From Deltaproteobacteria bacterium (GTDB lineage Bacteria; Desulfobacterota; Desulfobacteria; Desulfobacterales; JAHEIW01), in NCBI GenBank assembly GCA_024639185.1, contig JAHEIW010000013.1, positions 1 through 62,984 of the forward strand: a stretch of DNA of 62,984 nucleotides. Direction: 5' to 3'. Numbering within the stretch: position 1 is the stretch's first letter; the number at the start of each line of letters is the position of its first letter. The position numbers and the translations under genes were made by a program. Positions 17,651 to 27,378 of the stretch are shown piece after piece. Below the pieces are notes generated by a model. The model was not told where the DNA came from. It was given only the letters and a program-made list of their open reading frames with translations, and did not search any database.

Positions 17651-18385
17651 TCAATCAATTATTTGAAGGCCAAAATCGTGTTCATGTAATTTTTTTATAT
17701 TTTTTAAGTCATCACATGCCGTATTATTACCCAACCGACAAGCCTTGTTCAAAGCATTTTTCATGAACACCGGCTCATGCAAAATATAATGAGTTATGGC
17801 TTTGGCCATATAGATGCTGTCCCAGTTAGGGTATTTTTTTTCCAAATGGTTCAGATAAATTATCGTGATTCGCCATTTCTTTTCACGTAGCAGCCGGTAT
17901 GTTTTGGCGATATCTCTTCCCGGATCAATTTCTGCAGAAATGGGCTGTTCCATTTCTTCCTGATAAGACTCTTTTGCCTCTTTTTTTTCCTGTTTGGTGT
18001 CCTCTATCTCTGCTTTAACAAAATCGGAGGCCTGTATTTTGCACCTGATTCGAAGTCGATATGTTGAGGTCTTCCCAACTGTTTCTTGCTTTTCCTCTAA
18101 TATCTCTGCCTGGATCTCCTTTGCTGCCAGACTGTATATCTCATCTTTGTTCAGTTCATAGCTCTTAATAAGGCCTTTGCGCGATAGGTATCTTCCAGCC
18201 AAATCCACAGCCTTTCTTTTTGCATTGAAAAGTGCCACTCTTTTTGCCAAATCAGAAGTGGAGTCAGTCTCCATTCGATAACTGCCCTCAGTCTCTATCT
18301 CAAAAATATTATTTCCTTCTGCCGCTGAAGCAACGTTATTAATCGAGAACAAAATCAATAAGGCCGCTATAATGAAATTGCGCAT
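17651..18385 (-). CDS. Exported protein of unknown function
   Basis: 244 residues, ATG 18385 with AGAGGTTAGG upstream. Residues 1-21 are a Sec signal peptide (AALLILFSINNVASA, cleavage after the last Ala). The next 110 residues (RVALFNAKRKAVDLAGRYL, then TYRLRIRCKIQ) resemble the N-terminal LPP20/FlgT-type domain found in secreted proteins, with an alpha-helix over a beta-sheet. A charged Lys/Glu linker follows near 125-150. The C-terminal part contains a Sel1/TPR-like end with CRLGNNTACDDL. It is periplasmic or outer-membrane associated. It is a single-gene unit with 250 bases of AT-rich DNA before it. The domain likeness is suggestive only. Confidence 0.72.
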   Translation of the reverse strand: MRNFIIAALLILFSINNVASAAEGNNIFEIETEGSYRMETDSTSDLAKRVALFNAKRKAVDLAGRYLSRKGLIKSYELNKDEIYSLAAKEIQAEILEEKQETVGKTSTYRLRIRCKIQASDFVKAEIEDTKQEKKEAKESYQEEMEQPISAEIDPGRDIAKTYRLLREKKWRITIIYLNHLEKKYPNWDSIYMAKAITHYILHEPVFMKNALNKACRLGNNTACDDLKNIKKLHEHDFGLQIID

Positions 18386-18655
18386 GATTACCTAACCTCT
18401 GCTTTTTCGCTTATAAGATATTTTAACCCACCTGTGGGTAATAAAGAAGATAATATGAAGAACTGCGAACTACGCATATGAGAACCTGTGATTTAGAGGT
18501 CAATTTTTATACAGATACTATAAAAGATATCTGCAATTCAAGCTCATTTGCAATTATCCACCATTCATAAAAAATGAAGGTCGTTTATTACGTAATTCAC
18601 ACTCCCGCCAATAATTTGATCGAATGCGATAAGTAGTGTAGCAGCGGCTAAATAA

Positions 18656-19165
18656 TCAGCCGGACGCCTCCCAAATCTCCCAAGCCATATATAAAGTGCG
18701 TTCCGGGGGAACCGATAAACATCAGGTTAACAGGAATATTCCACTTTACCGACAATTCCCGGATTCGGTGCGAATCGATTGGGCGGTAGACGTCATGTGT
18801 TTGATAAAAAATTTGAGGACCGCGCGCACCAGGAACAGACCGGCCTGCAACAGCGTAATGCGGCCGAGCATAACGGCGATAACCAGCACCGCCGGGATAA
18901 AATATTCCAGAAAAACAGCTAGGTAATGCGGATTCATGATGGCATTGCCGATCAGTCCGGTCAAAACTGCAGCAACAGCGATCAGCACCACAGGTAGAGA
19001 CGCCTCCGTAGGCCGTGGAAGACCGGCACGCTTGGTTTTCAAGAAGATGTTACCAAGCCCAAAAAGTGCCATAACGGATAAAAAAGAAATCGTGTAGACC
19101 GCGGCAAGGGCTTTCAGTTCCCCCCGTGTGATCAGTAACACCGACACCGAAAGAATGAAAAATGA
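18656..19165 (-). pseudogene. Remnant of amino-acid permease (APC family), C-terminal part
   Basis: Minus-strand frames give the last transmembrane helices of a large APC amino-acid permease: VSVLLITRGELKAL, AVYTISFLSVMALFGLGN, then a helix-loop-helix ending in FLVRAVLKFF. After a frameshift near 18760 the family's soluble tail continues (IPVNLMFIGSP, then GDLGGVRLII). The first two-thirds of the permease, including all substrate-binding helices, are absent. The 5' boundary at about 19160 joins directly to a 7TM-DISM remnant in the same orientation, so a deletion fused the two. Not functional. Confidence 0.68.
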
Positions 19166-20330
19166 AGATTAAAAGCCCCAGAGGAGCAAGATAACCCGTT
19201 TGGGTTATCATTCAGCTATACAGGATATCGCTTACAACCGTGACAACCAGCACAACAAAACCAAGCGTAAAAAGAAAGGCGCCCTCTCGATTGCGAACCA
19301 AAGCAAGAACGAGGGCATACATTCCATAAATACAGCTCATGACCGTAATGATCTGGTATAGCGGGACAGTATGAGAATAAATTCTAGCCGGTGTTAAAAG
19401 CACAATACAAGAAAATATGATTGCCAAAACTTGAGTTGTTCGGAGAATCCACTTCGAAAATTCCCGCTTGAAAAGGGAATGCAGGAACATGCCAAAAAAG
19501 GGTACGGCAAGATAAAAAGTAAGATATTCAATCTTTACGACGAACTCCCAATTTAGGATCGGGAAAAGGTGTACAAGATATCTTTCACCTGTGGAGAGAA
19601 GCCTCAAGACAATTAAAAGACAGAAGATGCCAAAATATAGCAGGGATCTGTCATCTTTTCTTAGAATATACAGACAGAAATGATAAAGACCTATGACAAA
19701 GATGCTTCCGCACAAAAAGAGATCAAAAGCAAGGCTTCTTTCCCGGATTTTTCGTATCTGGTTTTCTCTGCCTAACTGAATGACCTCCCACGGTCCACCC
19801 AGGCGGTGATGGAAATTTGACACCTGTAAAACAATTTCGACGATATCTGATTTAGAAATGAAAACCGATACTTCCTTAGAAAAAGAAGGAACTGTGGTTT
19901 CAGCGGTTTTCCCGGCAACTCCCGCAGAACTTATCTTTTCTCCATTAACATAAGCCGTGTATGCGGTACCGATATCCAGCAAGTTAAAAGCAAAGCTTCC
20001 TTTTTGGTCGTGCATCAGAACTATTATTCGATAGGTGGCGTATCCGGCTCCTGAAAGCGGTCTGCTTTCTATTAGTTACCGATTCCAACTACCTGGCACC
20101 CTAAAAAAATTGTTTTCTCCGGCGGAGTGGGCTTTGAAAAGTCTTCAGGGGTCAGGTGCCTGTTCCAATAAAATTCCCACTTGCCGGTAAGATCAATCGG
20201 ACCATTTTTTTTCAAATCCCAATTTTTCAGATCAAGGATACCATTCGTCACTTTCGGCGGGTTGTTACTTACGGAATCATTTTGGCAGGCAAGATCACCC
20301 TGACGGAACAGGATATGGCCGATATCGATG
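19160..20330 (-). pseudogene. Remnant of a second 7TM-DISM sensor
   Basis: Starting near 20330 on the minus strand the frame reads GILDLKNWDL and DLTGKWEFYWN, the usual N terminus of 7TMR-DISM extracellular domains. A frameshift at about 20100 and a stop near 20065 follow, then the sandwich domain continues (SGAGYATYR, then AYTAYVNGEKI) into 7TM helices (LFLCGSIFVIGLYHF onward). At 19212 a TGA interrupts DILYS; beyond it the family sequence resumes (TGYLAPLGLLIFIF) and is then cut by the junction with the permease remnant. No kinase or other output domain survives. Three or more disabling lesions make this a clear pseudogene. Confidence 0.72.
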
Positions 20331-20380
20331 ATATGGGTCGCGGTGTTACCGATTTTCTGGATGACGATCCCGTGATGTAA
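20284..20380 (+). pseudogene. Duplicate C-terminal fragment of an aldo/keto reductase
   Basis: The plus frame reads AGKITLTEQDMADIDD and then GVTDFLDDDPVM, followed by TAA at 20378-20380. This closely copies, at DNA level as well, the end of the intact aldo/keto reductase at 17395-17490, where the matching codon is TGG. Nothing of the catalytic barrel precedes it. It marks one edge of the decayed block 18.65-20.38 kb. Confidence 0.75.
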
Positions 20381-20385
20381 AACGT

Positions 20386-20652
20386 TTAACATTTAAACGG
20401 GTAAAAGTGGTGATAACAATATCCCTGCGGGTCTCCCCATTTCACTTCGGTATCGATTAAACACTGCCCGATCATCTGTTTGGATATTTCTTCGTAGTCC
20501 GGTCTTTGCTCTTCTATGCTTTTACAATCCATACAAATCGCCTGGTGATCATACACCGATAAAATACGCTGGTCATCGGCGCCGATTTGTTTGTCGCAAT
20601 GGGTGCATTGTATGGCGCAGGTTAACTGTTCTACCCACTCGTCAGTCATCAT
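20386..20652 (-). CDS. Small cysteine-rich (zinc-ribbon-like) protein
   Basis: 88 residues, ATG 20652 with AAGGAGG upstream. Cysteines are arranged C12, C16-x2-C19 (CTHC) and CMDC near 40, compatible with one treble-clef or zinc-ribbon site; two further Cys and a His pair (YCYHHFYPFKC) end the protein. It has no signal peptide or membrane segment. It starts about 280 bases downstream of the small gene at 20927-21133 and ends six bases beyond the aldo/keto fragment. I do not recognise a named family. A regulatory or metal-binding role is possible but not shown. Confidence 0.65.
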   Translation of the reverse strand: MMTDEWVEQLTCAIQCTHCDKQIGADDQRILSVYDHQAICMDCKSIEEQRPDYEEISKQMIGQCLIDTEVKWGDPQGYCYHHFYPFKC

Positions 20653-20678
20653 ATATATATCCTCCTTATAAAAATAAT

Positions 20679-20904
20679 CTAAATTGAGTGCTTCAAAATT
20701 CCAAAAAGGACCGTGTTGTCTTATTATAAAAGAATTATGTCAATCTTAATTTTTGAAAATTTGGAGCCCTCCGGGATTGCCGATCTTACCGCATCTATGG
20801 TGTTAGATGCCGTCCCGCATAGTATACTATAGCGGTACGACATCTGCCGTATAGCTGCGGCAACCTCGACAATCGCTCAACTTAGATCCTAAATTGAGTG
20901 CTTA
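20679..20904. repeat. 15-base direct repeats flanking about 195 bases
   Basis: CTAAATTGAGTGCTT occurs at 20680-20694 and again at 20890-20904 in the same orientation. Between them lies a non-coding segment containing short palindromic stretches (for example AGTATACT near 20821). It could be a segmental duplication or a small excised or inserted element; no terminal inverted repeats are evident. Confidence 0.5.
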
Positions 20905-20926
20905 AAATAGTGAATCACCCGATGGG

Positions 20927-21133
20927 CTATTTTTTTATATCATTGACCAAATCTTTTATAATAGCAACAACATTTCGCCCCCGCTCGCGGGCGATCCGAT
21001 GAGCGTCGGATACAATTTGGCAAGCCTGCGTTTTGAGCTCGGCTTCAGCGGGTACGGGTTTGCCCAGCTTCTGGTAGCGCCAGGTGATAAATCGCATCGC
21101 CAGATGCTCTTCCTGCTGTCTGAAAAAGCCCAC
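20927..21133 (-). CDS. Small hypothetical protein
   Basis: 68 residues starting at GTG 21133, with AGGAG about 9 bases upstream. It is mostly helical, with charged residues (MRFITWRYQKLGKPVP, then IVSDAHRIARERG), ending NDIKK. No cysteines, signal or membrane helix are present. The good ribosome site and isolation from other frames support it as a real gene. I do not recognise the family. It precedes the Cys-rich gene on the same strand and might share its transcript, although the 15-base direct repeats lie between them. Confidence 0.5.
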   Translation of the reverse strand: MGFFRQQEEHLAMRFITWRYQKLGKPVPAEAELKTQACQIVSDAHRIARERGRNVVAIIKDLVNDIKK

Positions 21134-21215
21134 TTCTCACACTCCTGAGACCCGGACCGAAACAATATACCGGACATCAAATATTGTGTCGCGTATTATA
21201 AATCCGGCCGCTTGC

Positions 21216-21250
21216 TGCTGGCTTCTGACAGCTTGCTTCTTGCTATGATC
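21216..21250. repeat. Single-arm heptad-type repeat, GCTTGCT/CTGGCTT words
   Basis: A short run of GCTTGCT, GCTGGCTT and CTTGCTT words, similar to the arms at 15012-15068 and 60706-60745. No convincing partner arm is present close by, so this may be a decayed half-element. Confidence 0.4.
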
Positions 21251-21290
21251 ATTTGTAGCCAGCCGCCGGTAACCAAATGCCAGAATCCGT

Positions 21291-22778
21291 TTAGGTTGAC
21301 GCCATTTGTCGATCACAAATCTTTAATACCAGCCGGTCCAAAACAAGTTTCGGATCCTGGCGGCTTGTTTTGAGTTGAACGTCCGTTTCATTTAACAGGT
21401 CGACAGCGGTGATGAGTTCATTTTTTGTAAAATGAGCTGATTTTTTTAAAAGCTGGTAAACCGGATAACCATTTTTAGGATTTCTGGCAAGTATTAAATC
21501 AGTTTGAATCTTCCTTTTTTTCTTTTTTTTGCCGCGCGCAGCATCTGTAACGGCAGCTTCCGGCCTTAATCCGACCTGCTCCCATTTTTCAATTGCCTGC
21601 TGCAATGAGTGATCGTATTCCAGAACAGACGGCATTATATTTTGTTGAAAAACATTATAGGATACACCGGCATGCCAGCCTTTGGCCTGGGGGCTGTCGG
21701 TGTAATCCTTGGCCAGAATCAATCTTCTGATCTGATTCACGATGGCAGCCAGAATCTGCAGGGGATGAAATCCAGCAGCCAGAAGCGAATTCATAAAAAA
21801 AAGGGCCCTTGAGACCTGACGGTCTGCGACGGCATTGGTCAGATCGTAAATTGGGTCCTGTTTAGTGCGCTTTAAAACTGAGGTAACATCTTTAACCGTA
21901 ATCGCATCGCGTTGACCGACATAGTCGACTAATTTTTCAAGGTTGCCGCAAAAAGTCCTCAAATCAAAGCCCGTCATATCCAGCAGGGCTGCATAGGCGC
22001 TATTGTCTATTTTTTTGTTAACTGGTGTCAGGATTTCGGACATCTTTTTCCGCAACACGTCTTCCTGCGCCATCCGATCCGCCCGGCGATCTCCACCGGG
22101 AACCCGGCAGTCAATGACCACCCCATGTTCCTGCAGCGTCTTATAGAGACCCAGACGCCTGTCAACCATTTCAGTGGTGATCATCAGATGGTTCGTTGAC
22201 GGAAACCCCTTTTTGATGGCTTTTTGCAGAGCGCCGGCATCGTCTGACGCGGCGGGTATCTCCAGTTGGTTCTGACGGCAGTATTCGACAAGATCGTCGA
22301 TCCAAACTTCGCTTTTTATGACATCAGCCGCAAATGCAAGGGTTTTACGGCGGTTGGCGGGATCAAGATCTTCAAACGACAGATTTAGATTGCCCATCAG
22401 GCTTAAAAGGTATTTAGCAGCCTTGCTTTTATTTTCGTCATCATAGGCATTTTTCGAATTTTCGATCAGCCTCATTTTATTCTGCATAGCATGAAATATT
22501 CTGGATTCCAGCAGGGCGACGACCTTGGTACCCGGCAGAAGCGAAAACGTATTAACCCGTTCAATCGCATCATAAATATTCTCAGAGGCCCCTTCCATCG
22601 GATCGTAATTTGCCTGGCGGTTTTCCGCGGGAAGTAGTGCATCCAGAAGTTCACCAAATGCTGCTTTGACCAGCAGCTCTTCACCAAAAAACAGGTACAC
22701 CGGTGCAAACTGTTTTTCAGTGCCAGCGGCTACATCCTTTACATATTTGGCTAGCAATTGATGATTGATTTCAGGCAT
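21291..22778 (-). CDS. holA: DNA polymerase III delta subunit HolA, with large insertion
   Basis: 495 residues, against about 340 for a typical HolA. The N terminus APVYLFFGEELLVKAAFGELL is the delta AAA+ start, and later segments (GFDLRTFCGNLEKLVDYVG, then ILAAIVNQIRRLILAKDY) match domains II and III. Delta opens the beta sliding clamp within the clamp loader. Residues about 100-215 hold an extra region absent from the standard subunit (YDDENKSKAAKYLLSL through DLVEYCRQNQLEIP), and a basic KKKKKRK tract lies near 425. The gene closes the ileS-lspA-holA unit, starting 23 bases after lspA. Functional identity is likely despite the insertion. Confidence 0.85.
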   Translation of the reverse strand: MPEINHQLLAKYVKDVAAGTEKQFAPVYLFFGEELLVKAAFGELLDALLPAENRQANYDPMEGASENIYDAIERVNTFSLLPGTKVVALLESRIFHAMQNKMRLIENSKNAYDDENKSKAAKYLLSLMGNLNLSFEDLDPANRRKTLAFAADVIKSEVWIDDLVEYCRQNQLEIPAASDDAGALQKAIKKGFPSTNHLMITTEMVDRRLGLYKTLQEHGVVIDCRVPGGDRRADRMAQEDVLRKKMSEILTPVNKKIDNSAYAALLDMTGFDLRTFCGNLEKLVDYVGQRDAITVKDVTSVLKRTKQDPIYDLTNAVADRQVSRALFFMNSLLAAGFHPLQILAAIVNQIRRLILAKDYTDSPQAKGWHAGVSYNVFQQNIMPSVLEYDHSLQQAIEKWEQVGLRPEAAVTDAARGKKKKKRKIQTDLILARNPKNGYPVYQLLKKSAHFTKNELITAVDLLNETDVQLKTSRQDPKLVLDRLVLKICDRQMAST

Positions 22779-22801
22779 TGCACAAGGGCTGAGAGTGGTT
22801 T

Positions 22802-23287
22802 CTAATCCGGCATCTTCTTAAACACGAGGTGATATAAAAATATACCGATGCCGATGGAAATAGCGCTGTCGGCGACATTAAATGCCGGCCAGTGCAGGTT
22901 CCCCAGGTAGAAATCCAGAAAATCGACCACCGTGCCGAATCGAATTCGGTCAATCAGGTTGCCAATGGCACCACCAAAGATCAGCGCAAATGCCGCTGAC
23001 AGCCAGGCATACTGCGCCGGTGTCTTTTTGTAAAAATAAAATATTAAGCCAACAGCCAGGGATGATATGAACAGAAAAATAATGCTTCGCATGACCGGGC
23101 TAAGATTCGCCATCAGCCCGAAGGCCCCCCCGGGATTATGAATATGCGTAAGGCTAAAAAAACCTTCGATAACCGGGACGGCGGTGTGTATAGGTATAGA
23201 CCGCAGGACAAGTTCTTTGGTGACCTGATCCAGCAAGATGATGGCACCGGCGATCACAGCCAGCTTGACGTATTTGTTTTTGGGCAT
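22802..23287 (-). CDS. lspA: Lipoprotein signal peptidase
   Basis: 161 residues, ATG 23287 with GAAGAAG upstream. Inner-membrane aspartyl protease that removes signal peptides from diacylglyceryl-modified prolipoproteins. Four hydrophobic segments are visible. The catalytic Asp pair sits in GGAIGNLIDRI (D near 116) and FNVADSAI (D near 143), and LDQVTKEL near 20 is also conserved. It lies between ileS and holA on the minus strand, the common ileS-lspA pairing. A heptad-type inverted repeat occupies the ileS-lspA gap. The window's several lipoproteins, for example at 11546 and 39976, would be its substrates. Confidence 0.95.
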   Translation of the reverse strand: MPKNKYVKLAVIAGAIILLDQVTKELVLRSIPIHTAVPVIEGFFSLTHIHNPGGAFGLMANLSPVMRSIIFLFISSLAVGLIFYFYKKTPAQYAWLSAAFALIFGGAIGNLIDRIRFGTVVDFLDFYLGNLHWPAFNVADSAISIGIGIFLYHLVFKKMPD

Positions 23288-23299
23288 ATTTCTTCTTCA

Positions 23300-23403
23300 A
23301 GGGTTCCGAGGTTCAGGGTTCAAAGGTTCAGAGGTTAAAGAACCTTTGCTTCCGGCTGCTGGATAAACGCCAACCCAGAACCCGGAACCGTGAACCCTGA
23401 ACG
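23300..23403. repeat. Inverted heptad-type repeat, GGTTCA/TGAACC word
   Basis: The left arm (23300-23346) iterates GGTTCAG/GGTTCAA words and the right arm (23372-23403) iterates their complement (GAACCCG, GGAACCG, TGAACCC). A CCGGCTGCTGG stretch sits between the arms. The element fills the gap between ileS and lspA within a single transcription unit. Confidence 0.75.
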
Positions 23404-23405
23404 CT

Positions 23406-26204
23406 TTAGGACATCTGATCCAATGATTTTTGGCAGCGCGCACATATCGATGGTCGTTTACTGTCCGAGCCAACCGAGGTCTCATAAACCCAGCAGCGCT
23501 CGCATTTTTTGCCAGGCGCGGCTTCGATTTTGATGGTCAACCCCTCAACATTTTCACTGACAAAACTGTCTTCCAGCTGTTGGTCTTTGAGCAAAGACAC
23601 GTTTGAAACGATAAAAATAAACCTCAAATCTTCTGCATACGGTTCAAGGGCGCCATATAAGTCGTCTTTTACCGATAGAATCACCGTTGCATCAAGGGGG
23701 TGCCCGATTTGTTTCTTGGCCCGTGCCTCTTCGAGAGCCTTGGTTGTCTCGGCGCGCACTTTCAAAAGCATACCCCATTTACCTGCCAGGGGCTCATCTT
23801 TCCAGCGCGGATTTGCGTCAGGCAAAAGGGCGAGGTGAACACTTGATAGCTTATCGCTGCGTTTGGGCATGTGTGCCCATATTTCTTCAGCCGTAAACGG
23901 GAGAAGCGGTGCCATCAGTCTTACCAGAGCGTCCAGCTGGTGGTACATGACCGTCTGCGCGCTTTTCCGCGCCCGGGATTTGGGTGGCGAGGTATACAAG
24001 CGGTCTTTGAGAATATCCAGATAAAACGCCGAAAGGTCAAGCGTGCAATAATTGTGAAGTGCATGATAGATAGTATGATATTCATACAGATCGTAAGCGT
24101 TGCGCGTTTTTTCGACAATGGACTGCAGCTTGTGCAGCGCATAGCGGTCCAGCTCGGTCATGACCTCATCAGACACCTGATCAGCAGCCGGGTCGAAATC
24201 AAAAAGGTTGCCCAGCATAAAGCGACAGGTGTTGCGGATGCGCCGATAGGCATCACTGAGCTGTCTTAAAATATTTTCAGAGATGCGGATATCTTCGCGG
24301 TAATCGGTTGCCGACACCCACAGCCGTAAAATTTCAGCACCGTATTTATCGATGACCTCACTGGGGGCCACTACATTACCCAGCGATTTAGACATCTTGC
24401 GACCTGCAGCATCCACAACAAACCCGTGGGTTAACACGGCTTTGTAAGGTGCCTGTTCACGTATTCCCACAGCGGTCAGCAAGGAACTGTGAAACCAGCC
24501 ACGGTGCTGATCGCTGCCCTCCAGATATAAATCCGCCGGCCATTGCAAATCCGCTCTGGGCTCGAGCACTGCCGCGTGGCTGACACCTGAGTCAAACCAT
24601 ACGTCCAGAATGTCATTTTCCTTGACAAAGGATTTCCCCCCGCAGGCAGAACAGGCAACATCATTTCCAAGAAAATCATCGATATCTTTTTCAAACCAGA
24701 TATCGGCGCCGTGCTGCTCAAATTCAGAATAGACCTTGCCCATGACCTCGTCATCAAGCAGGATTGCGTCACAGTCCTTGCAGTAAAACACCGCAATGGG
24801 AACCCCCCAGGCCCTTTGCCTTGACACACACCAATCCGGCCGGTTTTCGATCATGCCGTAGATGCGTTCGCGGCCCCAGTGCGGAATCCAGGTCACCGTG
24901 TCGATAGCCGCCAGTGAATTTCGACGCAGATCGGTTTTGTCCATCGAAATAAACCATTGGGGTGTGGCCCGGAAAATGACGGGTTCCTTGCAGCGCCAGC
25001 AATGCGGATAGTTGTGCTCAATCTGGCCCTCGGCCGCCAGCGCCCCGATATCCTTCAGCTTTTTGTTGATATTTTTATTGGCGTCAAAAACAAACTGACC
25101 GCTGAAAAAGGGGACCTCATCCGTAAAACACCCGTTATCATCTACCGGCGAGTAAACATCCAGATCGTATTTCAGACCGACTTCATAGTCCTCACGACCG
25201 TGCCCGGGGGCCGTATGAACACATCCGGTCCCGGCTTCCAGGGTGACATGATCGCCCAGAATAAGAATCGAATCCCGCTCGAGCATCGGATGACGACACC
25301 GTTTGCGTTCAATTACGCGGGGATCGATGTCGGTGAGGACAGTATAATCCTGGATACCAAAGGTTTGCATACAATATTCCATCAACTCACGTGCCAGTAT
25401 GAAAACCGAATCATGTCCAACATCAACGGCAACATATTCAAACTCCGGATGTAAGGCGATGCCCAGGTTAGCCGGCAGTGTCCAGGGTGTTGTGGTCCAG
25501 ATGATGACATATGCAGTTTTGCCGGCCAATGCCGGATAATCTGAGCTGATATCATCGCGTAGGGCGAATTTGACGAAAATTGAGGGGGCCGACTCATCCT
25601 GATATTCGATTTCAGCCTCAGCCAGTGCGGTCTGGCAGGTAAAGCACCAATAAATCGGCTTTTTACTGCGAAACAGACTTCCATTTTTGGCAAATTTGCC
25701 GCATTCCCGGGCAATGGTGGCCTCGTACGCGTAGTTCATGGTCAGGTAAGGATCTTCCCAATCCCCCATGACCCCCAGCCGCTTAAATTCACTGCGCTGG
25801 ATGTCAATGAACCGCTCAGCATAGGCCCGGCACAGTCGCCGCACCTCCGCCAGAGAAAGTGTTTTCTTCTTCTCTCCGATTTCAAGGTCAACATTATGTT
25901 CAATCGGCAGACCATGACAGTCCCAGCCCGGTACATAAACGGCATCATAGCCGGCCATCTGTTTGGAACGCACGATGATGTCCTTTAAGATTTTATTCAG
26001 GGCCGTGCCGATATGGATATTGCCGTTGGCATAAGGCGGGCCGTCATGCAAAATAAAGCGTTCCCACCCTTTAGAGGAATTTCTGACCTGCTGGTGCAGA
26101 TTCACCTCATCCCACTTGCGAAGCTGTTCCGGTTCCCGTTTGGAAAGATTGGCTTTCATGGGAAACGGGGTCTTCGGAAGGTTAAGCGTCTTTTTGTAAT
26201 CCAT
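23406..26204 (-). CDS. ileS: Isoleucyl-tRNA synthetase
   Basis: 932 residues from ATG 26204, which has CGGAGG upstream; an ORF start at 26270 would add a non-homologous extension. Class Ia synthetase charging tRNA-Ile. Seen are [10 protein letters not shown] (HIGH motif) near 60, the CP1 editing domain in the middle third, KMSKSLGN (KMSKS) near 600, an anticodon-binding helical domain, and the C-terminal zinc site CERCWVY plus CARCQK. It heads the ileS-lspA-holA unit. No T-box leader is recognisable in the 240 bases upstream. Confidence 0.97.
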   Translation of the reverse strand: MDYKKTLNLPKTPFPMKANLSKREPEQLRKWDEVNLHQQVRNSSKGWERFILHDGPPYANGNIHIGTALNKILKDIIVRSKQMAGYDAVYVPGWDCHGLPIEHNVDLEIGEKKKTLSLAEVRRLCRAYAERFIDIQRSEFKRLGVMGDWEDPYLTMNYAYEATIARECGKFAKNGSLFRSKKPIYWCFTCQTALAEAEIEYQDESAPSIFVKFALRDDISSDYPALAGKTAYVIIWTTTPWTLPANLGIALHPEFEYVAVDVGHDSVFILARELMEYCMQTFGIQDYTVLTDIDPRVIERKRCRHPMLERDSILILGDHVTLEAGTGCVHTAPGHGREDYEVGLKYDLDVYSPVDDNGCFTDEVPFFSGQFVFDANKNINKKLKDIGALAAEGQIEHNYPHCWRCKEPVIFRATPQWFISMDKTDLRRNSLAAIDTVTWIPHWGRERIYGMIENRPDWCVSRQRAWGVPIAVFYCKDCDAILLDDEVMGKVYSEFEQHGADIWFEKDIDDFLGNDVACSACGGKSFVKENDILDVWFDSGVSHAAVLEPRADLQWPADLYLEGSDQHRGWFHSSLLTAVGIREQAPYKAVLTHGFVVDAAGRKMSKSLGNVVAPSEVIDKYGAEILRLWVSATDYREDIRISENILRQLSDAYRRIRNTCRFMLGNLFDFDPAADQVSDEVMTELDRYALHKLQSIVEKTRNAYDLYEYHTIYHALHNYCTLDLSAFYLDILKDRLYTSPPKSRARKSAQTVMYHQLDALVRLMAPLLPFTAEEIWAHMPKRSDKLSSVHLALLPDANPRWKDEPLAGKWGMLLKVRAETTKALEEARAKKQIGHPLDATVILSVKDDLYGALEPYAEDLRFIFIVSNVSLLKDQQLEDSFVSENVEGLTIKIEAAPGKKCERCWVYETSVGSDSKRPSICARCQKSLDQMS

Positions 26205-26448
26205 GCATGCCTCCGATTCGGATTTGTAAATTAAACTAAATTTCTTACTTGGATTGCAAAATCCTGTCAAGCAAATACCATTGGCCGTACTAACGCCAGA
26301 GATGAATTTGAAAATAGGCGCATCGTACCGTCAAGATCTGAAAAATGCCAGTGGCGATTTTGTCAGGATGGTAGTCAGGATGGGTAGTCGGCGATATACG
26401 GTTCACCACCGCAATCAGGGGTGACCGTTTTGGGGGTTATATCTGAAC

Positions 26449-27321
26449 TTAGACATCACTGGCGATATCCAGCAAATAACGCCCGTATTCATTTTGCGTC
26501 ATATCCTTTGCCAGTTTTTCAAGTTGATCATTGCCGATATATCCAAGGCGATAGGCGATCTCCTCGATGCAGGCAATTTTAAGCCCCTGTCGTTCCTGGA
26601 TGGCCTGAACATAGCTTGCCGCCTGCTGCAGCGCTTCATGGGTTCCGGTGTCCAGCCAGGCATACCCGCGACCCAGCAGCTCAACTTTGAGCTTCCCCTC
26701 ACGCAAATACGACATATTAACATCGGTGATTTCAAGCTCACCGCGTTTGGAAGGTTTCAGGTTTTTGGCAATGTCAATGACGTGATTATCATAAAAATAA
26801 AGCCCGGGAACGGCATAGTGAGATTTGGGCTGCTGCGGTTTCTCTTCGATTCCGGTCACCTTGCCGCTGGCATCAAAATCCACCACCCCGTACCGCTGGG
26901 GATCTTTGACCGGATACCCGAAAATCAGTCCGCCGCTCTCCAATTGAACCGCCTTGTATAAAATCGACGAAAAATTAGGTCCGTAAAATATATTGTCACC
27001 GAGGATAAGAGCCACGGTGTCATTTCCGATAAATTGTTTTCCGATAATAAAGGCCTGGGCCAGCCCTTCAGGGCGGGGTTGCTCCTTGAAAACAAAGGAC
27101 AGTCCCAGCTGGGAGCCGTCATTTAAGATTCTTTTGAAAATGGGCAGGTCATGCGGGGTGGATATAATTAAAATTTCCTTTATCCCAGCCTGCATCAGAA
27201 CGGACAAAGGGTAATAAATCATAGGTTTGTCATAAACCGGCAACAGTTGTTTGCTGATCCCGCGTGTAATCGGAAACAATCTGGAACCGGAACCGCCCGC
27301 CAGAATGATACCTTTCATCAT
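26449..27321 (-). CDS. rmlA: Glucose-1-phosphate thymidylyltransferase
   Basis: 290 residues from ATG 27321, with GGGA 9 bases upstream; ATG 27333 is also in frame. It makes dTDP-glucose from dTTP and glucose-1-phosphate, the first step to dTDP-rhamnose and other dTDP-sugars for cell-surface polysaccharides. N-terminal nucleotide-binding [30 protein letters not shown] near 25, LGDNIFYG near 110 and ITDVNMSYL near 198 are characteristic, and the length fits RmlA. It lies 57 bases downstream of ugd on the same strand. No rmlBCD genes are nearby. The pair supplies activated sugars for surface glycans. Confidence 0.95.
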   Translation of the reverse strand: MMKGIILAGGSGSRLFPITRGISKQLLPVYDKPMIYYPLSVLMQAGIKEILIISTPHDLPIFKRILNDGSQLGLSFVFKEQPRPEGLAQAFIIGKQFIGNDTVALILGDNIFYGPNFSSILYKAVQLESGGLIFGYPVKDPQRYGVVDFDASGKVTGIEEKPQQPKSHYAVPGLYFYDNHVIDIAKNLKPSKRGELEITDVNMSYLREGKLKVELLGRGYAWLDTGTHEALQQAASYVQAIQERQGLKIACIEEIAYRLGYIGNDQLEKLAKDMTQNEYGRYLLDIASDV

Positions 27322-27378
27322 GCTAAATCCCATTCTCTTGGATGGATATGCTCAAATTTAATGTGATCCGCAGAAATC

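Noticed and set aside
19212-19214. The TGA inside DILYS in the second 7TM-DISM as a further selenocysteine codon
   Set aside because: No Cys is expected at this position in the family, no SECIS-like hairpin follows, and the same gene has other frameshifts and stops.
24957-25454. Plus-strand 165-codon open frame inside ileS
   Set aside because: It lies completely within the synthetase gene in antisense and carries no motif.
26205-26448. A T-box leader upstream of ileS
   Set aside because: The required leader elements, the antiterminator bulge and specifier loop, are not recognisable in this short gap.
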